A DNA stretch of 48,397 nucleotides from Bacillus wiedmannii (lineage in GTDB: Bacteria; Bacillota; Bacilli; Bacillales; Bacillaceae_G). The notes below the pieces were generated by a model. It saw nothing but the letters and a program-made list of their open reading frames with translations, was not told the origin of the DNA and made no database searches. The stretch's first letter is position 1; each line of letters starts with the position of its first letter. Of the stretch, positions 1 through 13,083 are shown piece after piece. The translations under genes and the position numbers were made by a program. The DNA is taken from contig NZ_LOBC01000029.1 in NCBI RefSeq assembly GCF_001583695.1, positions 1 through 48,397 of the forward strand, read 5' to 3'.

Positions 1-45
1 TGGTAGTTGGGACCTTGTCCCTGTGAGAGTAGGACGTCGCCAAGC
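1..45 (+). rRNA. rrf: 5S ribosomal RNA, 3' end only
   Basis: The first 45 bases match the 3' part of Bacillus 5S rRNA, including the conserved GTGAGAGTAGGACGTCGCCA stretch and the terminal CAAGC. The 5' part lies outside the window. It closes an rRNA operon upstream, and a perfect terminator hairpin follows after five bases. The exact 3' end is inferred from the family. Confidence 0.93.
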
Positions 46-50
46 AACTA

Positions 51-82
51 AAAACACAAGTCTTTTGACTTGTGTTTTTTTC
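51..82 (+). terminator. Intrinsic terminator of the upstream rRNA operon
   Basis: There is a perfect 12-bp inverted repeat, AAAACACAAGTC (51-62) and GACTTGTGTTTT (67-78), with a TTTT loop, followed by a T run. It lies just behind the 5S gene, so it ends the rRNA transcript. Confidence 0.92.
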
Positions 83-235
83 TGTTTTCAAACAGTACGA
101 AAAAAGAAGTAATGGTAATACAAACACGTTGCCCAAGGGTTAATCATATTATATAAGAGATGGATGTATATTTTTCTGTAAATTGTTAAGGAATAGAAGT
201 ATAAAATATGTCCATTTAAATAGGGAGGGAAGGTT

Positions 236-415
236 ATGAAAGCACAAAATGAAGTTTGTATTGTTTGTGAGACAGAAAGAAAAGAAGGGATATATGTTTA
301 TAATAATTTAATATGTTATGAATGTGAAAAGGATATGGTGAATACGGAGACAAATGATCCGAAGTATATATATTATTTAAAACAGCTTCGGAAATTAGAA
401 GTATCATATTTTTAA
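236..415 (+). CDS. csfB: Anti-sigma-G factor Gin (CsfB)
   Basis: This 59-residue protein is too short for most ORF cut-offs. It carries two CxxC pairs, CIVC at residues 8-11 and CYEC at 27-30, which form the Gin zinc finger, and it ends in the family-typical YYLKQLRKLE segment. In B. subtilis, Gin binds and inhibits sigma-G, keeping it from acting too early in the forespore and out of the mother cell. The ATG at 236 follows the strong AGGGAGGGAAGG ribosome binding site. The gene stands alone between the rRNA terminator and its own terminator. I could not identify a convincing sigma-F promoter, although one is expected from B. subtilis. The family call rests on the cysteine spacing, the C-terminal motif and the position next to yaaO and tmk. 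Confidence 0.9.
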   Translation: MKAQNEVCIVCETERKEGIYVYNNLICYECEKDMVNTETNDPKYIYYLKQLRKLEVSYF

Positions 416-441
416 ATAGGCATATGCCTATTATTTTTTTT
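414..441 (+). terminator. Terminator after csfB
   Basis: An 18-base palindrome (415-432, AATAGGCATATGCCTATT) overlaps the csfB stop codon and is followed by a run of eight T. It should end csfB transcription before the decarboxylase gene. Confidence 0.8.
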
Positions 442-487
442 GTTCTGTATAATAGAGGAAGAATGAAATAATAAGGAAGAGATATAG

Positions 488-1909
488 ATGAATCAAAATC
501 GCATACCTTTATATGAGGCATTAACAGAGTTTAAAGAAAGAGGACCGTTATCCTTTCATGTTCCAGGTCATAAAAATGGTTTAAACTTCCCTCAGGAAGC
601 TGTAGGGGAGTTTAAAGATATACTATCTATCGATGTAACTGAGTTGTCAGGGTTAGATGATTTACATAGTCCGTTTGAATGTATAGATGAGGCACAACAG
701 TTATTAGCTGATGTATATGGAGTGAAAAAAAGTTATTTTTTAATTAATGGTTCAACAGTAGGGAATCTAGCAATGATTTTGTCTTGTTGTGGGGAACATG
801 ATATTGTTCTTGTACAAAGAAATTGTCATAAATCAATTATTAATGGTTTAAAATTAGCGGGCGCAAATCCAATTTTTTTAGATCCATGGATTGATGAAGC
901 TTATAATGTACCAGTGGGAATTCATGATGAAATTATTAAGGAAGCAATTGAAAAATATCCAAATGCTAAAGCACTCATTTTAACGCATCCTAATTATTAT
1001 GGTATGGGAATAGATCTGGAGGCAAGCATCGCTTATGCACATGCACATAAAATCCCCGTTTTAGTAGATGAAGCACATGGAGCCCATTTTTGTTTAGGAG
1101 GGGCATTTCCAAAGTCAGCATTAGCATATGGTGCAGATATTGTAGTTCATTCTGCACATAAAACATTACCCGCGATGACAATGGGGTCCTATTTACATAT
1201 AAATAGTCGCTTAGTGAAAGAAGAAAAAGTTTCTACCTATTTAAGTATGCTACAATCTAGTAGTCCATCGTATCCAATTATGACTTCTCTTGATATTGCC
1301 CGCTTTACAATAGCACGTATAAAAGAAAAGGGACATGATGAAATAGTCGAGTTTTTACGGGGATTTAAAGACGAATTGTGTTCTATTCCACAAATAGCTA
1401 TTTTACAGTATCCATTACAAGACCATTTAAAGGTTACTGTACAGACACGTTGTCAGTTATCAGGGTACGAATTACAGTCTGTATTTGAAAAGGTCGGTAT
1501 ATATACAGAAATGGCGGATCCGTATAATGTCCTATTTATTTTGCCCTTGCAAGTAAATAAGGAGTATATGAAGGCTATAGAGATGATCCGAGGGGCATTG
1601 CAATATTATGAGGTGAAAGACAAGAAGGAATCTATTCGTTATACTTATAAAGGAGAATTTTCTCCTTTACCGTATACATATAAACAACTGGAAGGATATG
1701 AAACAAAAGTAGTATCTGTAGAAGAAGCAGTTGGGATGATAGCGGCAGAAATGGTAATTCCGTACCCACCTGGAATTCCATTGATTATGTATGGAGAAAG
1801 AATTACTTCAGAACATAAAGAGCAAATTATGTATTTAGAGCAATCAGGCGCTCGTTTTCAAGGTAGCACGAAATATATGAAAGTGTATGATATAGAAAGT
1901 AGGTTTTAG
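488..1909 (+). CDS. yaaO: Orn/Lys/Arg decarboxylase family PLP enzyme (YaaO)
   Basis: This 473-residue protein belongs to the fold-type I, PLP-dependent basic amino acid decarboxylases of the short Gram-positive type. Visible motifs are the N-terminal FHVPGHKNG (residues 23-31), the PLP-binding DEAHGAH (194-200) and the PLP lysine in HSAHKTLPA (K225). A PYPPGIP motif near residue 427 belongs to the C-terminal domain. It is related to the arginine decarboxylase SpeA, but the substrate cannot be read from the sequence, so a role in polyamine synthesis is only possible. It starts at an ATG after an AAGGAAGAG ribosome binding site, with a TATAAT at 448-453. tmk begins one base after the stop, so the two are probably co-transcribed. 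Confidence 0.85.
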   Translation: MNQNRIPLYEALTEFKERGPLSFHVPGHKNGLNFPQEAVGEFKDILSIDVTELSGLDDLHSPFECIDEAQQLLADVYGVKKSYFLINGSTVGNLAMILSCCGEHDIVLVQRNCHKSIINGLKLAGANPIFLDPWIDEAYNVPVGIHDEIIKEAIEKYPNAKALILTHPNYYGMGIDLEASIAYAHAHKIPVLVDEAHGAHFCLGGAFPKSALAYGADIVVHSAHKTLPAMTMGSYLHINSRLVKEEKVSTYLSMLQSSSPSYPIMTSLDIARFTIARIKEKGHDEIVEFLRGFKDELCSIPQIAILQYPLQDHLKVTVQTRCQLSGYELQSVFEKVGIYTEMADPYNVLFILPLQVNKEYMKAIEMIRGALQYYEVKDKKESIRYTYKGEFSPLPYTYKQLEGYETKVVSVEEAVGMIAAEMVIPYPPGIPLIMYGERITSEHKEQIMYLEQSGARFQGSTKYMKVYDIESRF

Positions 1910-1910
1910 G

Positions 1911-2537
1911 ATGAAGGGATTATTTGTAACAATTGAAGGTCCAGAAGGTTCTGGTAAAACAACGTTAATTAAAAGTTTATTGCCGTACTTTGAACAAAAA
2001 GAACAAAAGGTAATGGCGACGAGAGAACCAGGTGGCATTGCAATTTCAGAGGATATTAGAACAATTTTACATAAACAAGAATATACGATGATGGAAGCAC
2101 GTACAGAGGCGCTTCTGTATGCTGCTGCACGTAGACAACATTTGGTGGAAAAGGTTATGCCGGCACTTAACGAGGACTACCTTGTATTATGTGATCGTTT
2201 TATAGATAGCTCTTTAGCGTATCAAGGATATGCAAGAGGGTTAGGTATGGATAAAGTATTTGAAATAAATCGTTTCGCAACAGAGGACTGTATGCCTAGT
2301 TTAACGATTTACCTAGACATTGAACCAGAGATTGGTTTAGCTCGCATTGAAAAAGATGCAGGACGTGAAGTAAATCGATTAGATATGGAAGATATCTCTT
2401 TCCATAAACGTGTCCGTGAAGGATATTTACAAGTTGTAGAACGTTTCTCAGATCGTATTGTATTGGTAAATGCTGATCAACCAATGGAAAAACTTATAGA
2501 AGAAGTTGTTCAGATTATAGAAGATAAATTGTTATAA
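1911..2537 (+). CDS. tmk: Thymidylate kinase
   Basis: This cytoplasmic enzyme phosphorylates dTMP to dTDP with ATP, an essential step in dTTP supply. The 208-residue protein shows the P-loop GPEGSGKTT (residues 9-17), the TREPGG motif with the conserved arginine near residue 37, and the [12 protein letters not shown] segment (about 92-103) that holds the substrate. The length is normal for the family. It starts one base after the yaaO stop, and the end of yaaO (GAAAGTAGG) supplies only a modest ribosome binding site, so translation is probably coupled. holB follows after 35 bases. In B. subtilis, yaaQ and yaaR lie between tmk and holB, but here they do not. Confidence 0.97.
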   Translation: MKGLFVTIEGPEGSGKTTLIKSLLPYFEQKEQKVMATREPGGIAISEDIRTILHKQEYTMMEARTEALLYAAARRQHLVEKVMPALNEDYLVLCDRFIDSSLAYQGYARGLGMDKVFEINRFATEDCMPSLTIYLDIEPEIGLARIEKDAGREVNRLDMEDISFHKRVREGYLQVVERFSDRIVLVNADQPMEKLIEEVVQIIEDKLL

Positions 2538-2572
2538 TAGAAGGAAAGAATGAAATAAGTGAGGTATGCGTT

Positions 2573-3556
2573 ATGACGAAGACGTGGGAGCAGCTTTCTG
2601 CTATACAACCCATCGGTGTAAAAATGTTGATGAATAGCATTGCAAAAGAGCGTATATCCCACGCTTACTTGTTAGAGGGAGGGAAAGGGACTGGAAAGTT
2701 TGCAACGGCAATTCAAATGGCAAAGAGTTTCCTCTGTTCTGGTCGGAATGGGGTAGAGCCTTGTCACGTATGTACAAATTGTAAGCGAATTGATTCAGGT
2801 AACCACCCTAACTTACATATTGTAAAACCAGACGGATTATCTATTAAGAAACAGCAAATTCATGATTTACAAGAAGAGTTTTCAAAAACAGGATTAGAAG
2901 CAAATAAAAAAGTATATATTATTGAGCACGCAGATCGTATGACAGCAAATGCAGCGAATACACTTTTAAAATTTTTAGAAGAACCAAGTAGTGATACAAC
3001 AGCTATTTTACTTACTGAACAAAGTCATCAAATTTTAAATACGATTTTATCTCGCTGTCAAGTTGTTACATTTAGACCGTTACCTACGGAATCTTTAATT
3101 AGAAAATTACAGGATGAAGGTATTACGGCATCTTTATCGACACTTGCTACGCAACTCACGAATAGTTTTGATGAAGCTTTAGCTTTATGTAGTGATGAAT
3201 GGTTTGCACAAGCACGAGCTTTAGTGATAAAATTATGTGAAGCGCTCGAAAAGGATAAAGCCTCTATTTTTTTTGTACAAGAAAAATGGGGGAAACACTT
3301 TAGAGAGAAAGAACAATTACAGCAAGGTTTAGATATGTTGCTCCTTATTTATAAGGATTTATTATATGTTCAACTTGGAGAAGAAGATCGTCTTGTTTTT
3401 CATGAGCAGAAAGAGATGTTTGAATCTTTCTCCTATGCTCAGAAGCGCATTGTATCAGCTCTCTTTAATATATTAGAGGCAAAAAATAGAATCAACGCTA
3501 ATGTAAATGCGCAGCTTGTGTTCGAACAGTTAGTGTTGCGGTTGCAGGAGGGATGA
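2573..3556 (+). CDS. holB: DNA polymerase III delta' subunit
   Basis: HolB is the delta' subunit of the clamp loader, which opens the beta clamp and loads it on DNA. The 327-residue AAA+ protein has a P-loop-like GGKGTGK (residues 36-42). Its zinc-binding cysteines follow as CSGRNGVEPCHVCTNCKR (about 54-71). The LLKFLEEPS segment and the ILSRCQ motif near residue 160, with the SRC arginine finger, are also present. The GTGAGGT ribosome binding site supports the ATG at 2573. The stop overlaps the upstream region of ricT, so the two genes are translationally linked. Confidence 0.95.
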   Translation: MTKTWEQLSAIQPIGVKMLMNSIAKERISHAYLLEGGKGTGKFATAIQMAKSFLCSGRNGVEPCHVCTNCKRIDSGNHPNLHIVKPDGLSIKKQQIHDLQEEFSKTGLEANKKVYIIEHADRMTANAANTLLKFLEEPSSDTTAILLTEQSHQILNTILSRCQVVTFRPLPTESLIRKLQDEGITASLSTLATQLTNSFDEALALCSDEWFAQARALVIKLCEALEKDKASIFFVQEKWGKHFREKEQLQQGLDMLLLIYKDLLYVQLGEEDRLVFHEQKEMFESFSYAQKRIVSALFNILEAKNRINANVNAQLVFEQLVLRLQEG

Positions 3557-3561
3557 CCGTT

Positions 3562-4756
<1,195 letters not shown>

Positions 4757-4757
<1 letters not shown>

Positions 4758-4796
4758 AATTACCTTTCCAATGATAATTGGAAAGGTAATTTTTTA
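4757..4796 (+). terminator. Terminator after yabA
   Basis: A perfect 16-bp stem, AAATTACCTTTCCAAT (4757-4772) and ATTGGAAAGGTAATTT, with a GATA loop is followed by a T run. It begins in the yabA stop codon. Confidence 0.9.
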
Positions 4797-4878
4797 TACA
4801 TGAGAGTAGAATGAAATATGTTTTTTTATTAGTAGAAGATGAAATAGGGTAGGTTAAGTGTAAGAAAAGGAGTAACAT

Positions 4879-5619
4879 ATGAATTTATATGAAGATGAAC
4901 GTTTAGATTACTTATTAGCGCAAGATATGAAGATTGTACAAAGCCCATCAGTATTCAATTTCTCGTTAGATGCTGTTTTACTTGCAAACTTTGCTTGGGT
5001 GCCGATTCAAAAAGGTAATGTACTTGATCTGTGTACAGGTAACGCAGTTGTCCCCCTTTTATTAAGTACAAGAACAAAGGGAAACATTACAGGTGTAGAA
5101 ATTCAAGAACGTTTATATGATATGGGAATCAGAAGCGTTCAATACAATAAGTTAGAAGAAAGAATTCACTTAATACATGGGGATTTGAAAGATATGCCAG
5201 AGAAACTTGGACGTCATCAATATGATGTAGTTACATGTAATCCCCCTTATTTTCAAACACCTGCAACTTCTGAGAAAAATATGAATGAACATTTAGCGAT
5301 AGCTCGTCATGAAATTATGTGTACATTAGAGGATGTTGTATCTGCAAGTAGTCAGTTAGTAAAGCAAGGTGGGAAAGTAGCATTTGTACATCGTCCAGGT
5401 CGTTTGCTAGATATTGTTACATTAATGCGTAAATACAAAATTGAACCAAAGCGTGTGCGATTTGTTTATCCTAAGGCAGGGAAAGAAGCGAATACATTGT
5501 TAATTGAAGGAATTAAGGATGGAAACGCAGATTTGAAAATATTGCCCCCTCTTTTTGTATATGAAGCAAATAATGAATATACAAAGGAGATTCGTTCAAT
5601 TTTATATGGAGAAGAATAA
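4879..5619 (+). CDS. trmN6: tRNA1(Val) (adenine-N6)-methyltransferase family protein (YabB)
   Basis: This 246-residue S-adenosylmethionine-dependent methyltransferase resembles TrmN6/YfiC, which methylates N6 of A37 in tRNA-Val. The SAM-binding [12 protein letters not shown] lies near residues 50-61. The CNPPYF motif (about 120-125), typical of N6-adenine methylation, is clear. The ATG at 4879 follows AAGGAG with good spacing. Its 3' end overlaps yazA by 14 bases, and both form a translation-related group with rsmI. The target in Bacillus is inferred from the family. Confidence 0.88.
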   Translation: MNLYEDERLDYLLAQDMKIVQSPSVFNFSLDAVLLANFAWVPIQKGNVLDLCTGNAVVPLLLSTRTKGNITGVEIQERLYDMGIRSVQYNKLEERIHLIHGDLKDMPEKLGRHQYDVVTCNPPYFQTPATSEKNMNEHLAIARHEIMCTLEDVVSASSQLVKQGGKVAFVHRPGRLLDIVTLMRKYKIEPKRVRFVYPKAGKEANTLLIEGIKDGNADLKILPPLFVYEANNEYTKEIRSILYGEE

Positions 5620-5896
5620 GCATTGTTTTTATGTAGTAGAGTGCTCTGACGGAAGTTATTATGCTGGATATACAAATCATATAGAGAAGCGGATTCAGAC
5701 CCATAATAGTGGAAAAGGTGCTAGGTATACGCGTGCTAGACTTCCTGTTGTTTTAAAATACATAGAATTTCATGAAGATAAGCGTACAGCTATGCAAGCA
5801 GAGTATTATTTTAAGCAGTTAAATAGAAAACAAAAAGAAGAATATATGCAAAAAGGAGAACGCTATGTGGCAACAAAAAAGCTTTCAACAAAATGA
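5606..5896 (+). CDS. yazA: GIY-YIG domain protein YazA
   Basis: This 96-residue single-domain GIY-YIG nuclease-fold protein belongs to the UPF0213/YhbQ family. The core [17 protein letters not shown] (residues 8-24) holds the GIY/YIG equivalents. The arginine at about residue 28, in IEKRIQTHN, follows, and a conserved glutamate lies near residue 66 (QAEYYFK). The biological substrate is unknown. I use the ATG at 5606, because the product [16 protein letters not shown] matches the family start. The nearest ribosome binding site, AAAGGAG (5583-5589), is rather far, so coupling to the upstream gene is likely. It overlaps trmN6 by 14 bases and rsmI by 32 bases. Confidence 0.9.
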   Translation: MEKNKHCFYVVECSDGSYYAGYTNHIEKRIQTHNSGKGARYTRARLPVVLKYIEFHEDKRTAMQAEYYFKQLNRKQKEEYMQKGERYVATKKLSTK

Positions 5897-6740
5897 AAAG
5901 GGAGTTTTATATTTAGTACCAACTCCTATTGGAAATTTAGAAGATATGACATTTCGTGCAATCCGAATTTTAAAAGAAGCTGATTTAATTGCTGCTGAAG
6001 ATACGAGACAAACGAAAAAACTTTGTAATTATTTCGAAATTGAAACCCCCGTTATGAGTTACCATGAGCATAATAAGGAAGTAAGTGGTAGGAAAATATT
6101 AGGGAAGTTAGACGAAGGAAAGACTGTAGCACTTGTTAGTGATGCTGGTATGCCTTGTATTTCCGATCCAGGTTACGATATTGTTGTAGAGGCTGTAGCA
6201 GAACAGTATCATGTAATCCCGCTTCCTGGGGCAAATGCAGCCCTTACAGCATTAATTGCATCAGGTCTTGAAACAAAACAATTTTATTTCTATGGATTTT
6301 TACAAAGAAATAAAAAAGAAAGAAAAATGGAGTTAGAGAAGCTTCGTTATGTACAAACTACAATGATGTTTTATGAAGCGCCCCATCGTTTAGATGATAC
6401 TTTAATCTCGATGCAAGAAGTGTTGGGAAATAGAGAAATTGTATTATGTCGAGAGTTAACGAAAAAATTTGAGGAATTTATTCGTGGAACAGTTGAGGAA
6501 GCAATTGAGTGGACGAAACAAAATGAAGTTCGTGGCGAGTTTTGTATTTTAGTAGCTGGTTCAACGGAAGAACCTACCCCAGAAGAAAAATGGTGGGAAT
6601 CTATTTCGGTATATGATCATATTGAACACTATATAAACGAAAAAGGTATGAATTCAAAAGAGGCAATAAAAACAGTCGCTAAAGATCGAGATTTGTCGAA
6701 ACGCGATGTATATCAAATCTATCATGTCGATAAAAAATAA
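5865..6740 (+). CDS. rsmI: 16S rRNA (cytidine1402-2'-O)-methyltransferase RsmI
   Basis: RsmI uses S-adenosylmethionine to methylate the 2'-O of C1402 in 16S rRNA, in the decoding centre. The 291-residue protein has the tetrapyrrole-methylase fold. Visible motifs are LVPTPIGNLEDMT (about residues 18-30), AAEDTRQTKKL (about 45-55), VSDAGMPCISDPG (about 91-103) and PLPGANAALTAL near 120. The ATG at 5865 lies 7 bases after AAAGGAG inside yazA. The stop codon is part of a bidirectional terminator shared with the converging abrB gene. Confidence 0.96.
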   Translation: MWQQKSFQQNEKGVLYLVPTPIGNLEDMTFRAIRILKEADLIAAEDTRQTKKLCNYFEIETPVMSYHEHNKEVSGRKILGKLDEGKTVALVSDAGMPCISDPGYDIVVEAVAEQYHVIPLPGANAALTALIASGLETKQFYFYGFLQRNKKERKMELEKLRYVQTTMMFYEAPHRLDDTLISMQEVLGNREIVLCRELTKKFEEFIRGTVEEAIEWTKQNEVRGEFCILVAGSTEEPTPEEKWWESISVYDHIEHYINEKGMNSKEAIKTVAKDRDLSKRDVYQIYHVDKK

Positions 6741-6767
6741 GCTTCTCATAATTGAGAAGCTTATTTT
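6734..6767. terminator. Bidirectional terminator between rsmI and abrB
   Basis: The inverted repeat GCTTCTCA (6741-6748) and TGAGAAGC (6753-6760) has a TAAT loop. It is flanked by an A tract on the left and a T-rich tract on the right, so it works in both directions. It carries the stop codons of both genes, TAA at 6738-6740 and the abrB stop at 6761-6763. Confidence 0.9.
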
Positions 6768-7045
6768 GCTGTTTCGATATAATCTTGAAGCTCGTTTAAG
6801 ATTCGCTCAGCGCCTTCTTTGCTTAAGATAATTTTACCTTCAGCTAAAGATAGGTTACCATCAGATACTTCACCAGTTACTTGGCAAGTCATGTTTGGCT
6901 TATATTTTTTTAAGATGATTTTCTCGTCATCAACGTAGATTTCAAGAGCATCCTTTTCTGCAATACCTAAAGTACGGCGTAATTCGATTGGAATTACTAC
7001 ACGACCTAATTCATCAACTTTACGAACGATACCAGTAGATTTCAT
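6761..7045 (-). CDS. abrB: Transition-state regulator AbrB
   Basis: AbrB is a DNA-binding repressor of many post-exponential genes. In B. subtilis it keeps spo0H, competence, biofilm and antibiotic genes off during growth until Spo0A~P represses abrB. In B. anthracis it also delays toxin gene expression. The 94-residue protein has the N-terminal swapped-hairpin domain MKSTGIVRKVDELGRVVIP (residues 1-19) followed by IELRRTLGIAEKDALEI, almost as in B. subtilis. The C-terminal half forms the multimerisation domain. A GGAGGA ribosome binding site precedes the ATG. It is the only minus-strand gene in the window. Its promoter and Spo0A boxes are visible upstream. Confidence 0.98.
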   Translation of the reverse strand: MKSTGIVRKVDELGRVVIPIELRRTLGIAEKDALEIYVDDEKIILKKYKPNMTCQVTGEVSDGNLSLAEGKIILSKEGAERILNELQDYIETAK

Positions 7046-7098
7046 AATTCTTTTCCTCCTAAAGAAATAGTTTATAAGTTTCGAGTCTATTTTCTAGA

Positions 7099-7118
7099 TT
7101 CGTCATTTTTCGACAAAA
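7099..7118 (-). promoter_or_regulatory. Tandem Spo0A boxes (operator) of abrB
   Basis: Read on the minus strand, TTTTGTCGAA (7109-7118) is followed by TGACGAA (7099-7105), the same arrangement as the Spo0A operator of B. subtilis abrB. The boxes fall at about +8 to +27 of the proposed transcript, so Spo0A~P bound here would repress abrB. Confidence 0.85.
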
Positions 7119-7132
7119 TACCCTATGGACAT

Positions 7133-7161
7133 ATGATACCAATCATTTACATTTCCGTCAA
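7133..7161 (-). promoter_or_regulatory. Sigma-A promoter of abrB
   Basis: On the minus strand, TTGACG (7156-7161) and TATCAT (7133-7138) are separated by 17 bases. Transcription would start near 7126, just ahead of the Spo0A boxes. Confidence 0.8.
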
Positions 7162-9549
<2,388 letters not shown>

Positions 9550-9559
9550 TTAAGACAAG

Positions 9560-9606
9560 AAAAGAGATGTTTCACGTGTAACATGTGTGAAGCGTCTTTT
9601 TTCTTT
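9560..9606 (+). terminator. Terminator after metS
   Basis: A 14-bp stem with a few G-U pairs forms between 9562-9575 and 9587-9600, with an 11-base loop. It is followed by a T run. It lies just behind the metS stop. Confidence 0.8.
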
Positions 9607-9621
9607 TTACACTCTCTATTT

Positions 9622-9650
9622 TTGCATTAAAATTATAGTATTGTTATCGT
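9622..9650 (+). promoter_or_regulatory. Candidate sigma-A promoter of tatD
   Basis: TTGCAT (9622-9627) and TATCGT (9645-9650) are 17 bases apart, about 65 bases before the tatD start. The match is moderate. Confidence 0.4.
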
Positions 9651-9714
9651 TAAGTTATTAAAGAGCTTATTTTTTAGAATAAACTTGATTTCAATATAAA
9701 AGGAGTTATGTATT

Positions 9715-10482
9715 ATGTTGTTTGATACACATTCACATTTGAATGCAGAGCAATTTGAAGAAGATTTGCAAGAGGTTATTGCACGAATGAAAGAAGCGGG
9801 AGTTACCTATACAGTTGTTGTTGGTTTTGATGAAGTAACGATAAAAAAGGCGATTGAATTAGCTGAAACTTATGATTTTATTTACGCTGCAGTTGGATGG
9901 CATCCAGTTGATGCAATTGACATGACAGAAGAACATCTAGCTTGGTTAGAAGAACTTGCTTCTCATCCTAAAGTCGTTGCACTTGGAGAGATGGGATTAG
10001 ATTATCATTGGGATAAGTCTCCAAAAGAAATACAGAAGGAAGTATTCCGTAAACAAATTGCATTAGCCAAAAAGGTGAAATTGCCGATTATTATACATAA
10101 CCGCGATGCAACTCAAGATATTGTTGATATTCTAGAAGAAGAGAATGCAGCTGAAGTGGGAGGCATTATGCATTGCTTTAGCGGCAGCGTAGAAGTAGCA
10201 GAGCGATGTGTTGATATGAACTTTTTAATTTCGTTAGGCGGACCAGTTACATTTAAAAATGCTAAGAAGCCGAAAGAAGTTGCTGTGGAGATTCCATTAG
10301 AGAAATTGTTAATAGAGACAGATTGTCCATATTTAACACCACATCCATTTCGAGGAAAACGAAATGAACCGAGTTATGTAAAACTCGTAGCAGAAGAAAT
10401 TGCGAATTTAAAAGGAATTTCTTATGAGGAAGTAGCAGAAATAACAACAAAAAATGCAAAAACTTTATTTGGTGTTGAATAA
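9715..10482 (+). CDS. tatD: TatD family metal-dependent hydrolase (YabD)
   Basis: TatD proteins are TIM-barrel metallohydrolases, in several bacteria 3'-5' DNases or RNases. The 255-residue protein has the metal ligands DTHSHLN (residues 4-10), GEMGLDYHWD (about 91-100), IIHNRDA near 125, HCFSGS near 152 and ETDCPYLTPHP near 202. The ATG at 9715 follows AAGGAG. A terminator starts inside the stop codon region. In B. subtilis, yabE lies between this gene and rnmV, but it is missing here. The substrate in Bacillus is inferred from the family only. Confidence 0.93.
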   Translation: MLFDTHSHLNAEQFEEDLQEVIARMKEAGVTYTVVVGFDEVTIKKAIELAETYDFIYAAVGWHPVDAIDMTEEHLAWLEELASHPKVVALGEMGLDYHWDKSPKEIQKEVFRKQIALAKKVKLPIIIHNRDATQDIVDILEEENAAEVGGIMHCFSGSVEVAERCVDMNFLISLGGPVTFKNAKKPKEVAVEIPLEKLLIETDCPYLTPHPFRGKRNEPSYVKLVAEEIANLKGISYEEVAEITTKNAKTLFGVE

Positions 10483-10512
10483 AAAGGAGTGGGAGAACCC
10501 ATTCTTTTTTAT
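10481..10512 (+). terminator. Terminator after tatD
   Basis: A 13-bp stem (AAAAAGGAGTGGG, 10481-10493, with CCCATTCTTTTTT, 10498-10510) has an AGAA loop and ends in a T run. The stem overlaps the tatD stop codon. Confidence 0.85.
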
Positions 10513-10676
10513 TTTTGTGAAAAAATAAGGGCGAATGAGGAAGTGTTACAATAAGAAGAGAGAACAAAGTTTTGGACATTCTATTTTTTAAAATGTAAGA
10601 ATGGGGAAAATAATAATGGAAAAGTCGTCATTTTTTTGTTTTACTAAGTAGAGACGAAACGAGTGTGGAGGCAAGC

Positions 10677-12109
<1,433 letters not shown>

Positions 12110-12115
12110 GAATAG

Positions 12116-12150
12116 AAAAGGGACAGTTCAACTTGAACTGTCCCTTTTGT
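12116..12150 (+). terminator. Terminator after ksgA
   Basis: A perfect 16-bp inverted repeat has arms AAAAGGGACAGTTCAA (12116-12131) and TTGAACTGTCCCTTTT (12133-12148). Its symmetry and flanking A and T tracts make it a strong terminator. Confidence 0.9.
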
Positions 12151-12151
12151 C

Positions 12152-12179
12152 ACCTTTCCTCTCCTACATTCATACTTTA
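12152..12179 (+). promoter_or_regulatory. Candidate sigma-K promoter of yabG
   Basis: AC (12152-12153), a 17-base spacer and CATACTTTA (12171-12179) fit the sigma-K pattern AC-N16/17-CATANNNTA. In B. subtilis, yabG is transcribed by sigma-K in the mother cell. The start codon lies about 40 bases downstream. Confidence 0.6.
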
Positions 12180-12219
12180 AAAACAGGTAAGATGGCCTAA
12201 CGAGTTTGGAGGTAGGAGA

Positions 12220-13083
12220 ATGGCTTTACATGTTGGAGAATTAGTGGAACGATATTCTCATAATAGGGATATCCTTTTTCGTATTATAGAAATAAAAGGC
12301 GAGATAGCTATATTATTTGGGGAGGAAATTAGACTGGTGGCAGATGCGCCACTTGAAGATTTAATTAGTATAGACCAACGAGAACATAAAAAAAGAGCGA
12401 AGCGTGAGAAAGAAACGATGGAGCGTACGTATCGTTTGTTTCAACAAGATTATGTATTAATGAAACAAAGGCATGAACACACTTCAACGGGTGGATATAC
12501 AAGTGAGGTAAATTATTTTCAAATGCCAGGACGTGTATTGCATATAGATGGAGACCCGTTATATTTGCGCAAGTGCTTAGACTTATATAATAAAATTGGT
12601 GTTCCTGTACAAGGTATTCATTGTAAAGAAACAGAGATGCATGAAAAGGTAGTAGATTTAATAGATCATTTTCGTCCGGACATTTTAGTTATTACAGGGC
12701 ACGATGCATATACAAAATCAAAAGGGGTAAAGGGAGATTTAGCAGCATATAGGCATTCAAGGCATTTTGTACAGGCTGTTCGAGAAGTGAGAAAAAAATA
12801 TCCATCATTGGATCAACTCGTTATTTTTGCTGGGGCATGCCAATCACACTTTGAAGCATTAATTCGAGCAGGTGCTAATTTTGCTAGTTCACCATCTAGA
12901 ATTAATATTCACGCACTAGATCCTGTATATGTGGTTGGAAAAATTAGTTTTACGTCATTTATGGAAAGAGTAAATGTATGGGATGTTGTACGTAATACGA
13001 TTACCGGCGAAAAGGGACTTGGCGGTATTGAGACGAGGGGAATTTTACGAACTGGATTACCCTTTCAACATTATGAAGAATAA
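12220..13083 (+). CDS. yabG: Sporulation-specific cysteine protease YabG
   Basis: YabG is made in the mother cell late in sporulation and cleaves spore coat proteins such as SpoIVA, SafA and YeeK, preparing the coat for transglutaminase cross-linking. The 287-residue protein has the conserved core LVITGHDAY (about residues 165-173), AYRHSRHFV near 183 and IFAGACQSHFEALIRAGANFAS. In the last of these, C207 is the likely nucleophile and H210 lies next to it. The C-terminus GGIETRGILRTGLP is typical. The start follows GGAGGTAGGAG. A sigma-K promoter and a terminator flank it. Confidence 0.95.
   Translation: MALHVGELVERYSHNRDILFRIIEIKGEIAILFGEEIRLVADAPLEDLISIDQREHKKRAKREKETMERTYRLFQQDYVLMKQRHEHTSTGGYTSEVNYFQMPGRVLHIDGDPLYLRKCLDLYNKIGVPVQGIHCKETEMHEKVVDLIDHFRPDILVITGHDAYTKSKGVKGDLAAYRHSRHFVQAVREVRKKYPSLDQLVIFAGACQSHFEALIRAGANFASSPSRINIHALDPVYVVGKISFTSFMERVNVWDVVRNTITGEKGLGGIETRGILRTGLPFQHYEE

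Noticed and set aside
160-200. Sigma-F promoter for csfB (GTATA at 166-170 with GGAATAGAA at 190-198)
   Set aside because: The spacer of 19 is too long for sigma-F and the -10 match is partial.
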